Below, one piece after another: positions 33,301 to 44,250 of a stretch of DNA of 64,000 nt. Source of the DNA: Neoechinorhynchus agilis. Its lineage: Eukaryota; Acanthocephala. The DNA lies in the NCBI GenBank assembly GCA_051530055.1, contig CM121342.1, positions 4,588,001-4,652,000 on the forward strand, read 5' to 3'. The notes under the pieces are model-generated. The model saw nothing but the letters and a program-made list of their open reading frames with translations, made no database searches and was not told the origin of the DNA. The position numbers and the translations under genes were made by a program. Each line of letters begins with the position of its first letter. The stretch's first letter is position 1.

Positions 33301-36300
33301 ACAAGCAATGACTGACTAGGAATATTTGAGTTCGTAGAGTTCAATAATAAAGTTCGAGTGTGTAACAATTCGCAGTTGAGAATACACATCAACTTGAAGG
33401 AACGATTGAATAGAATTAAATCAAATATCTTTGTGTACTTCAAGGATTATTTTCACCAAAAATATAAACTTTGATTAACCCTAAAGGATTTTCTCTGTCG
33501 ATGTTTATTGTAAATATATTTTTGGTGAAACCTCAAAAGGAAAAACTTACAAGCAATGACTGACTAAGAATATTTGAGTTCGTAGAGTTCAATAATAAAG
33601 TTCGAGTGTGTAACAATTCGCAGTTGAGAATACACATCAACTTGAAGGAACGATTGAATAGAATTAAATCAAATATCTTTGTGTACTTCAAGGATTATTT
33701 TCACCAAAAATATAAACTTTGATTAACCCTAAAGGATTTTCTCTGTCGATGTTTATTGTAAATATATTTTTGGTGAAACCTCAAAAGGAAAAACTTACAA
33801 GCAATGACTGACTAAGAATATTTGAGTTCGTAGAGTTCAATAATAAAGTTCGAGTGTGTAACAATTCGCAGTTGAGAATACACATCAACTTGAAGGAACG
33901 ATTGGATAGAATTAAATCAAATATCTTTGTGTACTTCAAGGATTATTTTCACCAAAAATATAAACTTTGATCAACCCTAAAGGATTTTCTCTGTCGATGT
34001 TTATTGTAAATATATTTTTGGTGAAACCTCAAAAGGAAAAACTTACAAGCAATGACTGACTAGGAATATTTGAGTTCGTAGAGTTCAATAATAAAGTTCG
34101 AGTGTGTAACAATTCGCAGTTGAGAATACACATCAACTTGAAGGAACGATTGAATAGAATTAAATCAAATATCTTTGTGTACTACAAAGATTATTTTCAC
34201 CAAAAATATAAACTTTGATTAACCCTAAGGGATTTTCTCTGTCGATGTTTATTGTAAAGTTTCAATTTTAGGCGTTGTTCAAAATAAAATGACTCACCTA
34301 ATCTGTTGACTATCAACACATTGCCTAAACATTTTTCCACGAGAATCACCAAGAAGAGCATGCAATGATGTTGAATTGCACTTTATACATTTGGTTGGGC
34401 CTTTTGATTTTACGGATTTCAGCAAATATCCCTATAGAATTCGGTGAGCCAAAAACAAAACTGTTAGTATTTCACCAATATGGAACCGCATCGAGAGCAC
34501 TCATAAGCCAATGATAAGCAAACGGGTTGTATAGTGCCAACTCTTGCGACGCGCCCTCTGATGGTAATAAATTCGCCTTATTTAAGCGAAAATAAGAGTT
34601 CGATTGAACACTCAAAAATCGAATCACTTACCGTATAAATTCGATCTGATTGATGCGATTTCCACGAGCCATCTGTCCGTATTCATTGGTCGACAAACGA
34701 CTTTTGAAGGAATATTGCGTTCAACATCAATGTTACCGAACTCGACACACAATTGAGATAATTCTATTGTCTCGCGTTCATAAATAATCTGTAAAAAATC
34801 GATATATATGTTTGGTAATGTAAAAAAGACAGGAACTTGGTAGTAAGATAGAGCCAAGAGATTAAATATGTTCTCAGATTTCGAATCGAAATCATTGAGT
34901 CTTTGCCGGACTGTTTCACTACTGAATGTACCTAAAGTAAGGCAAATACTGAGGTTTGTTTAGTTTACTATTAACTTGACCGGTAAAGATTTTTAGGGTT
35001 TGAAATTAAAGGATTATCCCATGAGAGCAAAAGCGTTTTTAAATAAAGATTCATTTCATTTTGATTGGTTAACTGACCAATGAAATCCTACGCGAATTCT
35101 GAGCTTTGTTAGTTTGCTATTAACTTGACCGGTAAAGATTTTTAGGGTTTGAAATTAAAGGATTATTCCATGAGAGCAAAAGCGTTTTTAAATAAAGATT
35201 CATTTCATTTTGATTGGTTAACTGACCAATGAAATCCTAGGCGAATTCTGAGCTTTGTTTAGTTTACTATTAACTTGACCGGTAAAGATTTTTAGGGTTT
35301 GAAATTAAAGGATTATCCCATGAGAGCAAAAGCGTTTTTAAATAAAGATTCATTTCATTTTGATTGGTTAACTGACCAATGAAATCCTAGGCGAATTCTG
35401 AGCTTTGTTAGTTTACTATTAACTTGACCGGTAAAGATTTTTAGGGTTTGAAATTAAAGGATTATTCCATGAGAGCAAAAGCGTTTTTAAATAAAGATTC
35501 ATTTCATTTTGATTGGTTAACTGACCAATGAAATCCTAGGCGAATTCTGAGCTTTGTTTAGTTTACTATTAACTTGACCGGTAAAGATTTTTAGGGTTTG
35601 AAATTAAAGGATTATCCCATGAGAGCAAAAGCGTTTTTAAATAAAGATTCATTTCATTTTGATTGGTTAACTGACCAATGAAATCCTAGGCGAATTCTGA
35701 GCTTTGTTTAGTTTACTATTAACTTGACCGGTAAAGATTTTTAGGATTTGAAATTAAAGGATCATCCCATGAGAGCAAAAGCGTTTTTAAATAAAGATTC
35801 ATTTCATTTTGATTGGTTAACTGATCAATGAAATCCTACGCGAATTCTGAGCTTTGTTAGTTTGCTATTAACTTGACCGGTAAAGATTTTTAGGGTTTGA
35901 AATTAAAGAATTATCCCATGAGAGCAATAAAAGAATTTTGAATGTTTAATTGGCCAATGAAATCAAAGGCAAATTTTGAGCTCAAGTGTGGGATTTAAGA
36001 CGATGCTGTGTTGTAAACATTCCGTTAAAAACGAGGAATTTCTTAAATTCTGTACAATTTCGTCGCCTATGAAAGCTTACGCGGTTCTGAATGATATTAT
36101 AAAAGTGGCTTACCGTTTTTTCCGGAATCCAAAAGTACTTCAATGTCAACGCGAATGCAGTTATTTTCTCGGCTGAATATAAATCTCGGTCTACCGTGAC
36201 TATCGGCCTAGCCATAAAAAATCCACAAAATGGTTAATATTAATGGTTAAATACATCTTGGTTTTCGAAATACTCCTTGAATTCTTTGAAGCAAACGACG

Positions 36301-36567
36301 TCTTCGTGATTTGGCTCGAATTCTAAACGTATTTATGGTAAAAACGTGAACATGGTAGAGACCTTTTGTAGGGAAGTAGAGGTACCATCCTTTGCAGAAT
36401 TCGACCGAATTCGTTATATCAGACACGATAATGTTTTCGGAAGCTGGATTTATGGGCGAATTTAACCGATAAGAAGTAAAAAACCAACGATCAATTTGTT
36501 CATTTTGATCGCTTGTGTCTCTTTTGTGTGTATAATGGCGGAAACGCCGATATGGAAATCTACGCAT
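30328..36567 (-). CDS. MCM8: DNA helicase MCM8
   Basis: AAA+ helicase that works with MCM9 in homologous recombination and crosslink repair. Exons run from the ATG at 36567 (after an acceptor-like gaaatttttag) to the stop at 30328-30330. In order: N-terminal GWYLYFPTK and KEFKEYF; the A domain ending EIASIRSNLYG; an OB fold with a zinc finger split over exons (CSRCGS and CIKCNS); IDVRCVGSDLMDLCAPGN; APTIYGHNTIKAGLLLALFG; Walker A GDPGMGKSRLL; SGNASSASGLTV; Walker B CCIDEFDKM; LLEAMEQQSVTIAKAGIVC; arginine finger LLSRFDLIFVLVD; lid RHLETIIRLTKARARLELRE; and a C-terminal winged helix LIQKLNETGYLLKKSRGVFE. These match MCM8 rather than MCM2-7 or MCM9. Most introns are short (one may be 27 bp), but two are about 1.1-1.5 kb and consist of satellite DNA. 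Confidence 0.93.
32990..34255. repeat. 248-bp satellite in an MCM8 intron, five near-identical units
   Basis: The marker ctgtcgatgtttattgtaaa recurs at 248-bp steps (33250, 33497, 33745, 33993, 34241). Units differ at only a few positions. Each unit carries an inverted pair (tatatttttggtgaaacc / ttttcaccaaaaatata). It is bounded by the MCM8 exons ending at about 34298 and starting at about 32823. A related element lies at 63216-63640. Confidence 0.93.
34950..35925. repeat. ~150-bp satellite in another MCM8 intron, about 7 units
   Basis: Unit with ctattaacttgaccggtaaa, catgagagcaaaagcg and the near-palindrome tttgattggttaactgaccaatgaa-type core. Units alternate between gctttgtttag and gctttgttag, which points to a two-unit higher-order repeat of about 300 bp. 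Intronic between MCM8 exons at about 34935 and 36000. Confidence 0.92.
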
Positions 36568-37833
36568 CTAAAAATTTCACAAAGCATCTTAAGATTGCCA
36601 ATAAAAAGCACTTTATGTTTGAAGATTGAACAGTTCATGTTTGTTGTTTAATGTGACGTACAGAAATTAGAATGATTTTGGTTTTTTCTTCAAAAACAAC
36701 TTGATCAAACGAAGGCTTACAAGATTGTGTGTCTTAGCCAAAATCATCATTTAATTTCTCTACGCCTTTATATCGATATCCCTGCTGAGTTTTTTCAACC
36801 TAAAACCGGATTTAGTGGTTTTCTAAAAGAAGAGATCGTGAAAGCAGTCCTCGTTGCAACAAAACTTAGATGCAATGAGAATTTGATTTGTCTATTCAGC
36901 AGTACAGAAATGAACCTGATCGTCAATATACGATGCCATTCTAAATGAAGTGAATTTCGCTATAATCAACATCAAAAACGGTTGAAGACAACAAAGCGGA
37001 CTACGTTTCACAGATGAGAGTCGTACAAATGTTATCCTAATCTTTTAGATCTTGATAAAGGCTCTCTATTGAGCTGAAATATCGATTCAATAAATTTACA
37101 TAATTTTTGTCGCCGTTTCATTTTTCAACTGAATGAGATCTGTCTAGAAAACGTTTTTAGTCGTAGATTGGATTTTCGTGGCAAGTTTTAGCACAGATTC
37201 AAGATTTGGAACTACATTGCGACGACATCCCGGACGTGTTAATATAGAAACTTAATGGGCTTATCGGTTAAGGTATCTTCGCATCGTCGTTTTCCCTGCG
37301 GAAATTGTGATCGAACGGCATGCGCAATTTGAAATTAGAACCGTTTTGTAAATGGCGTTGAACGTACACGAAATTCAATATTCTTAAAACATCATTGAAA
37401 GTGTTTTGAAATAAGCAAAGTTCAATCGCTTTAATTAGAAGATTTGAACGGTCGAATATCTAATGAACACCAGTAAAGATCCGGAGATTTTATAATCATG
37501 AATCGTGCTAAAACTCCAACTTTTTTAATTAAGTTACACTTTTATTCTCTCATAAAGAAGATTGCGAATATTTTGATTAAAAGATTTTTATCACTTTTAA
37601 GATGAGGAGATTTGAACACATATTTGAACGCTCAATGGCTTGACCGTTTCATTTTGTTAGAGAAAACAAATAATTCTCAGTTCTATTTTGCATAATAATC
37701 ACCATATATAAAATATTTGTTTTTTACACTTTAATTTTTCCCACGCCAAGAGGTGATTTGGCGTTTTTTCATTGGTCTTTTTTAAAAAAATTGTTTATGT
37801 TCACGAACAAAATCTTATTGATAATCAAAATGT
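36568..37833. other. AT-rich intergenic region 5' of MCM8
   Basis: No supported gene. The open frame at 36727-36948 (73 codons) has no recognisable domain. A tRNA-like relic is possible at about 37256-37325 (ttatcggttaaggt resembles an A box, but the B box is poor). Confidence 0.35.
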
Positions 37834-37974
37834 AGTGGTCTTTACCCATTAGAGAACGTTTTCTTAAAGACGTTTCAATTGAAAACTTACAAATAAACTG
37901 ATGATGATGCAACGAAATTCTAAACGTCTCTAATAAAACGTTCTTTACCGGGCAAAGACCTAAATAAAAAAATT
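37834..37974. mobile_element. Degenerate palindromic MITE
   Basis: Imperfect inverted repeat: gtctttacc...agaacgtttt...aaagacgttt on the left pairs with acgtctctaataaaacgttc...gggcaaagacc on the right. The internal gatgatgatgc and agacgtt segments resemble MITE family 1, so this may be an old relative. Confidence 0.5.
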
Positions 37975-37990
37975 AGGTTACTAATTAACT

Positions 37991-38187
37991 TTATTTGTCT
38001 ATAGGAGAAAATAAATGAAATTAAGATTTTATTGGATATTTCGATCCACTATCTCGGATATTCTTCAGCGATTGTTTTCGGAGGAAAGTTCGAGAAAGCT
38101 TACCAATCGCTCAAGAAGATCCGAGATAGTGGATCGAAATATCCAATAAAATCTTAATTTCACTTATTTTCTCCTATCGACAAATAA
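37991..38187. mobile_element. MITE, family 2 (197-bp hairpin)
   Basis: Terminal inverted repeat ttatttgtctataggagaaa / ttctcctatcgacaaataa. Inside, tattggatatttcgatccac and its reverse complement pair almost perfectly around a short loop (ttcggaggaaagttcg). A half copy lies at 2291-2352. No coding capacity. Confidence 0.8.
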
Positions 38188-38313
38188 CAATGAATTATCT
38201 TTTCAACATGACTAATTAACAATTTACCTTCGTTTTCAAACTAACAATTTACAAAAGTTGGAAAAGAACGCTTTGAAAGCTCACAGATTATCGTATGAAA
38301 TTAGTTTGGTTTA

Positions 38314-38589
38314 TTAAAAAAGCCGACTATACACAACAGCGGTAGAAATAAACGCTAAAATGCCATTTAGTGCTGACACTCGGATTGATCCATTAGAAGT
38401 CGTGCTGGCTGTAGTTGTCGCGGTCGTGTTGCTCGGTACCGTAATATCATCAAACCCCGCGGCATTGTTCAACATCTCATGGCATTGTATAGTGATTAGA
38501 CAACCTGTAAGGGCAACACCTCAAGAAAAGACGAAAAGTCTAAGCTTACCCGTGAGAACGGCTAGAATAAGAACTCGCTGGAAACTCAT
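38314..38589 (-). CDS. Mucin-like small secreted protein, short paralogue
   Basis: Two exons, 38550-38589 and 38314-38504, joined over a 45-bp GT-AG intron; 76 residues. Signal peptide MSFQRVLILAVLTGCLITIQ, then NNAAGFDDITVPSN, a short Thr-rich stretch (TTATTTASTT), SNGS, and a hydrophobic C-terminus (ALNGILAFISTAVVYSRLF). A small residue triplet followed by a C-terminal hydrophobic tail is the layout of a GPI-anchor signal. The Thr run would be O-glycosylated. Twin of 41989-42432 without the repeat expansion. Family not recognised; role at the cell surface or cuticle is inference. Confidence 0.62.
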
Positions 38590-38644
38590 TGTACGCGAGG
38601 ACCAAAAATGAAGGATAGATGAGCACAATGACCTCGAGCGTCTC

Positions 38645-38652
38645 TATTTATA
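38645..38652 (-). promoter_or_regulatory. TATA box of mucin-like gene, copy 1
   Basis: Minus-strand TATAAATA in context gtataaatagagacg, 56 bp before the start codon at 38589. The same site and spacing recur in copy 2 (42488-42495). Confidence 0.55.
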
Positions 38653-39345
38653 CTCGTGAAACTTCACGCTCATTTACAATCAAAACGATCTTCACGCCAA
38701 TCAAGGCTCATCCATGAAAAATAAGATCCGGGGTGACCAGTCCGACAATGTTTCGTGTTCAGTTTATCATTCAAACATCAAAACTGAGGAAAACACGAAG
38801 CGCCTTGTCTCTTCACTTACGAATCCGAGAGATTATTGATCACTCTCAAGCGATCGGGACCGACGTCTATAAAACAAAACATTAAACGGTCATCTGATGT
38901 AACCAGAACCGAGTAGTGCTTCTTCGTTGGTCATCGTTTAAATAACCCTAAATCGAATAATTTGTTATGAATAGCTAAGAACATGATAGTTGTTTCGAGA
39001 TGATGAGTTTTTAAAATGGATTCTATTGAGATCCTTCGATTTGAAATTTGTAGGACTCATTTTTGAAGCAGACTCTTAGATTGGGATACGAATGGAGATA
39101 AATGCAACCATAACGAAAATTCTATATACTGACAACGTTTAGTTAAGAAAGCAAACGACATAAAACCCAAGAAGTTTCATTTGAAATCACATTTCTTCAA
39201 CTTTTTTGTTTTCTATGGGGAACCCAACAATATTGTAATCTATAGAGATGTGAATCTGACGAAAATTGAGAGCTCATTTTTTGACGGATTGCGTATCGGT
39301 GCAATTTTTTCAGCTATTAAACTCGACGCTGTGCTGCCATTACAG

Positions 39346-41830
39346 GTTGTCTAATCACTATACAATGTCATGAGATGTCGAACAATGCCGCTGGATTTCA
39401 GTCGGATGATATTACGGTAGCGAGCAACACTACCACAACAAATACAACGAACACGGCCAAAACACCTGCAACAAACACGACCGAAACAACAACGAACACC
39501 AAAACAACAACTGCAATGAACACGACCGCCAAAACTACAATGAACAAGACCGCAACAACAACGAACACGGTGGAAACACCTACATAAATACGACCGAAAC
39601 AATAGCAACAACAAACATGGTCGGAAAACCAACAACGAAAACGACCGCGGCAACTACAACGTACACCATCGCAACAACCACAACGAACACGGTCGAAACA
39701 CCTGCAAATAACGCGACCGAAACAAAAACGAACACGGTCAAAAACCTACAAAGAACACGGTCGAAATACCTGCAACGAACACAAACGCGGCAACTACAAC
39801 GAACTCCACCGCGACAACTACAACGAAACGGTCGAAACACCTACAATAAATACGACCGAAACAAAAACGAGCACAAAAGCAACAACTACAACGAACGCGA
39901 CTGCAACAAATGCGACGAACATGGTCGAAACACCTGCAACGAACACGACCGCCACAACAACAACGAACACGGTCAAGACACCAGCAACGAGCACGGTCGA
40001 AACAACAACGAACACGGTCGAGACACCAACAACGAACACGGTCGAAGCACCAGCAACGAGCACGACCGAAAGAATAACAACGAACACGGTCGAAACACCT
40101 GCAACGAACACGACAGAAACAACATCAACGAACACAACCACGACAACTACAACGAAGACGGCAGTCACCAACAACGGACACGACCGCGACAACAACCAAC
40201 ACGGTCGAAAAACCTACAACGAACACGGTCGAAAAACCTGCAACAAACACGACCGAAACAAAAACGAACACAAAAGCAACAACTACAACGAACACGACTG
40301 CCACAAATGCGACGAAAACGGTCGTAACATTTGCAACGAACACGACTGCCACAATTACGACGAGCACGGCCGAGACAAACAACGAACACGGTCGAGACAC
40401 CAACAACGAACACGGTCGAAGCACCAACAACGAACACGGTCGAAACACCTGCAACGAACACGACAGAAACAACAGCAACGAACACAACCACGACAACTAC
40501 AACGAACACGGCAGACACCAACAACGGACACGACCGCCACAACAACGAACACGGTCGAAAAACCTACAACGAACACGGTCGAAACACCTGCAACAAACAC
40601 GACCGAAACAAAAACGAACACAAAAGCAACAACTACAACGAACACGACTGCCACAAATGCGACGAAAACGGTCGAACACTGCAACGAACACGACTGCAAC
40701 AAATACGACGAGCACGGCCGAGACAAACAACGAACACGACCGTGACAAATACAACGAACACGGTCGAGACACCAACAACGAACACGGTCGAAACACCTGC
40801 AACGAACACGACCGAAAGAACAACACACCCTCGAACGACAACAACAGCAACGACAACGACAACACGAACGGCACAACAACGGACACGACCGCCACAACAA
40901 CGAACACGGTCGAAACACCGCAACAAGCACGACCGACAAAAACGGACACAAAAGCAACAACTACAACGAACACGACTGCCACAAATGCGACGAACACGGT
41001 CGAAACACCTACAACGAACACGACTGCCACAAATAGACAGGCGAAACAACCGTGACAAATACAACGAACACGGTCGAAACACCAACAACGAACACGGTCG
41101 AAACACCTGCAACGAACACGACAGAAACAACAGCAACGAACACAACGACAACTACAAAACGGCAGACACCAACAGCGGACACGACCGCCACAACCAACAC
41201 GGTCGAAAAACCACAGCGAACCTGCGCGACCGAAGCAAAAACGAACAGAAAAGCAACAACTACAACGAACACGACTGCCACAAATACGACGAGGACGGCC
41301 GAGACAAACAACGAACACGACCGTGACAAATACAACGAACACGGTCGAGACACCAACAACGAACACAGTCGAAGCACCGGCAACGAGCACGACCGAAAGA
41401 ACAACAACGAACACGGTCGAAACACCCGCAACGAAGACGACAGAAGCAAAAACGAACAGAAAAGCAACAACTTCAACGAACACGACTGCCACAAATGCGA
41501 CGAACACGACCGTGACAGATACAACGAACACGGTCGAGACACCAACAACGAACACGGTCGAAACACCTGCAACGAACACGACCGAAGCAAAAACGAACAG
41601 AAAAGCAACAACTACAACGAACACGACTGCCACAAATACGACGAGGACGGCCGAGGCAAACAACGAACACGACCGTGACAAATACAACGAACACGGTCGA
41701 GACACCAACAACGAACACGGTTGAAACACCTGCAACGAACACGACCGAAGCAAAAACGAACAGAAAAGCAACAACTACAACGAACACGACTGCCACAAAT
41801 GCGACGAACACGGTCGAGGCTTTTCAACGA
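39346..41830 (+). CDS. Thr-rich mucin-like array, third paralogue (probably frame-broken)
   Basis: After an acceptor (ccattacag) at 39345, a plus-strand exon opens like exon 2 of the two minus-strand paralogues: CLITIQCHEMSNNAAGF, DDITVASN, then TTTTNTTNT. It runs into about 2.4 kb of imperfect minisatellite based on acgaacacggtcgaaacacc and acgaacacgaccg, encoding Thr/Asn/Glu-rich text (TVETPTTNTVETPATNTTE). All three forward frames and some reverse frames are open for long stretches, but the frame set by the exon start closes at 39587, so the array changes frame repeatedly. No exon 1 with signal peptide and no C-terminal anchor are found. Either a decaying expanded mucin gene or one with collapse errors in the assembly. 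Confidence 0.45.
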
Positions 41831-41988
41831 ATAATTAATTTTTCGGTGTCTTTATGTTCACGAACTACATTTGGTTACAAATTTACTTATCTTCGTATCT
41901 CCCTTCGTTTTAAAACTAACAATTTACAAAAGTTGGAAAAGAACGCTTTGAAAGCCCACAGATTATCGTATGAAATTAGTTTGGTTTA

Positions 41989-42432
41989 TTAAAAAAGCCG
42001 ACTATACACAACAGCGGTAGAAATAAACGCTAAAATGCCATTTAGTGCTGACACTCGGATTGATCCATTAGAAGTCGTGCTGGCTGTAGTTGTCGCGGTC
42101 GTTGTTGGTGTCTCGACCGTGCTGGCTGTAGTTGTCGCGGTTGTTGTTGGTGTCTCGACCGTGCTGGCTGTAGTTGTCGCGGTCGTTGTTGATGTCTCGA
42201 CCGTGCTGGCTGTAGTTGTCGCGGTCGTTGTTGATGTCTCGACCGTGCTGGCTGTAGTTGTCGCGGTCGTGTTGCTCGGTACCGTAATATCATCAAACCC
42301 CGCGGCATTGTTCAACATCTCATGGCATTGTATAGTGATTAGACAACCTGTAAGGGCAACACCTCAAGAAAAGACGAAAAGTCTAAGCTTACCCGTGAGA
42401 ACGGCTAGAATAAGAACTCGCTGGAAACTCAT
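41989..42432 (-). CDS. Mucin-like small secreted protein with four extra 14-aa repeats
   Basis: Two exons, 42393-42432 and 41989-42347, 45-bp intron; 132 residues. Same signal peptide, Asn/Ala start, SNGS and hydrophobic C-terminus as the paralogue at 38314-38589. Between them it has four in-frame copies of a 42-bp unit encoding TTTATTTASTVETS-type text, rich in Thr for O-glycans. The repeat number is the only clear difference from the short copy. Predicted secreted and GPI-anchored. Confidence 0.66.
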
Positions 42433-42487
42433 TGTACGCGAGGACCAAAAATGAAGGATAGATGAGCACAATGACCTCGAGCGTCTC

Positions 42488-42495
42488 TATTTATA
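42488..42495 (-). promoter_or_regulatory. TATA box of mucin-like gene, copy 2
   Basis: Minus-strand TATAAATA, 56 bp before the start codon at 42432, identical in context to copy 1. Confidence 0.55.
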
Positions 42496-43078
42496 CTCGT
42501 GAAACTTCACGCTCATTTACAATCAAAACGATCTTCACGCCAATCAAGGCTCATCCATGAAAAATAAGATCCGGGGTGACCAGTCCGACAATGTTTCGTG
42601 TTCAGTTTATCATTCAAACATCAAAACTGAGGAAAACACGAAGCGCCTTGTCTCTTCACTTACGAATCCGAGAGATTATTGATCACTCTCAAGCGATCGG
42701 GACCGACGTCTATAAAACAAAACATTAAACGGTCATCTGATGTAACCAGAACCGAGTAGTGCTTCTTCGTTGGTCATCGTTTAAATAACCCTAAATCGAA
42801 TAATTTGTTATGAATAGCTAAGAACATGATAGTTGTTTCGAGATGATGAGTTTTTAAAATGGATTCTATTGAGATCCTTCGATTTGAAATTTGTAGGACT
42901 CATTTTTGAAGCAGACTCTTAGATTGGGATACGAATGGAGATAAATGCAACCATAACGAAAATTCTATATACTGACAACGTTTAGTTAAGAAAGCAAACG
43001 ACATAAAACCCAAGAAGTTTCATTTGAAATCACATTTCTTCAACTTTTTTGTTTTCTATGGGGAACCCAACAATATTT

Positions 43079-43381
43079 TATGTTGAAGGATTGCGTATCG
43101 TTGCAAAATTTTCAGCAATTAAACTGAATTAAATGTAGGAACATTCCTTACTCGGCTTTTTCTTTTCATGCGGAGATATCTGAATCTTCGCATGGATGCG
43201 TACAAACTCATAGCCGTATAGTTCAAAGTCTAAGTGATTCAATCGATTTCCCGATCTAATATATCGTTTAGCAGTGTGTTTAAAAGAAAAAGTAAGTTAT
43301 GTTCCAACACTTGATTAATACAACCGGCTTGCTAGATGACCTAAGCAAATTAAATATCGATCATAATCGTGTATCACTCGA
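43079..43381. other. Spacer 3' of the CtIP-like gene
   Basis: AT-rich. The segment gattgcgtatcgttgcaa near 43090 resembles the one before the plus-strand mucin exon (39290). No gene seen. Confidence 0.35.
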
Positions 43382-44250
43382 TCAGATGACATTTTTTGTA
43401 TCATCATCTTCATCTTTTGGGAAGTTAACTACTTCCACCATCACTGGCACGCTCTCATTTTGACACGATTTATCCGTTTGCCTATAAAGGGCTCGATCTG
43501 TTAATTGAAGACGTCTCTTTCTTCTAGGCCTATCAGCCAATTGTTCAATAGGCAGTTGATTAGCTGGACCTATAGCTTCAGGGGTATTTGGTATCCCGAT
43601 CGTCCAGAACTTATCTTCATCGATCACTTCACTTTTAGTTCGTTCACAAGTACCGAAACCTTCGAATGGCTGAGGCTTATGCCGATTAATGCGTCTATGT
43701 CTGCAAGTTTGCTGAATGCAATTTAGCATTGAGGCAGCCGACTCAAGGCCGTTTTTCAAGTCAATTGTCTGAAATAGCCACGTCCCGCCAATCCCATTCA
43801 GACATTGTGATCTAATGCACTTCGGTGTTTTGCTCTCCAATAATTTAAACACGCAGAACATGCCATTTCTTTAATTTCGGGCGGAGTAGTGAACTTATCT
43901 TCTTGTGCACTGTTTTCAATATCCGGTTTCGGCTCAAAACGCATCCCATCCGATTGGAGATTATCGTAATGAGCTGGATCACTCAATTGATTAAGTTTTT
44001 CTGGACGTTCATTGCGCCAACGAAGAGCAGCATCGCTGTCTAATGAGTTGACCAGCGACAAAAGCTGCTCGCGTTCACGTCTAAGTCGAAAAATGGTTCT
44101 TTTGAGACTTTTGACATCGTTATTATATGCCTGGACAAGATTAAATACTGCCTGGCTAAAAGTAGAATCTCCTCTTGATCCACTTGATTGAATTGGGTAT
44201 TCGGATTCCAACGAAGCAGCAGTGCGTCCTCGTCTTTCCATGATGATCAA
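43382..44250 (-). CDS. CtIP/RBBP8/Sae2-like DNA end-resection factor
   Basis: Cofactor of MRE11-RAD50 in resection of double-strand breaks. Two exons, split by a 38-bp intron (gtctgaatgg...tttcag). The N-terminal half has a heptad-rich segment (FNLVQAYNNDVKSLKRTIF, then RLRREREQLLSLVNSLDSD), fitting the oligomerisation coiled coil. The C-terminal half has the Sae2/CtIP signature: CSACLNYWRA (CxxC), then after the intron CRHRRINRHKP (CxxHR-like), and WTIGIPNTPE close to the conserved W.(V/I)G.P.T of the family. A basic RPRRKRRLQ follows. About 290 residues, so short for the family. The start ATG follows an acceptor-like ttctttag. Assignment rests on the ordered C-terminal motifs. Confidence 0.78.

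Larger units (their letters stand above)
38228..39233. repeat. Segmental duplication, copy 1
   Basis: Nearly identical to 41903-43078 in direct orientation. It spans a complete mucin-like gene (minus) and about 600 bp upstream of it, including the TATA box. The main difference is a 168-bp insertion of four 42-bp repeats in the second copy. Near identity through noncoding sequence implies recent duplication or gene conversion. Confidence 0.92.
41903..43078. repeat. Segmental duplication, copy 2
   Basis: Direct repeat of 38228-39233 with near identity and a 168-bp insertion (four 42-bp units) inside the mucin-like coding exon. Together the two copies flank the expanded plus-strand array. Confidence 0.92.

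Noticed and set aside
37256-37325. tRNA or tRNA-derived element
   Set aside because: The A-box-like ttatcggttaaggt is not matched by a good B box or by stems.
40497-41774. 425-codon minus-strand frame (Val/Phe/Cys-rich) and several other long frames across 39.4-41.8 kb
   Set aside because: They are antisense or shifted readings of the Thr-rich minisatellite, which has few stops in any frame. Only the plus-strand exon at 39346 has paralogues with signal peptide and splice sites.
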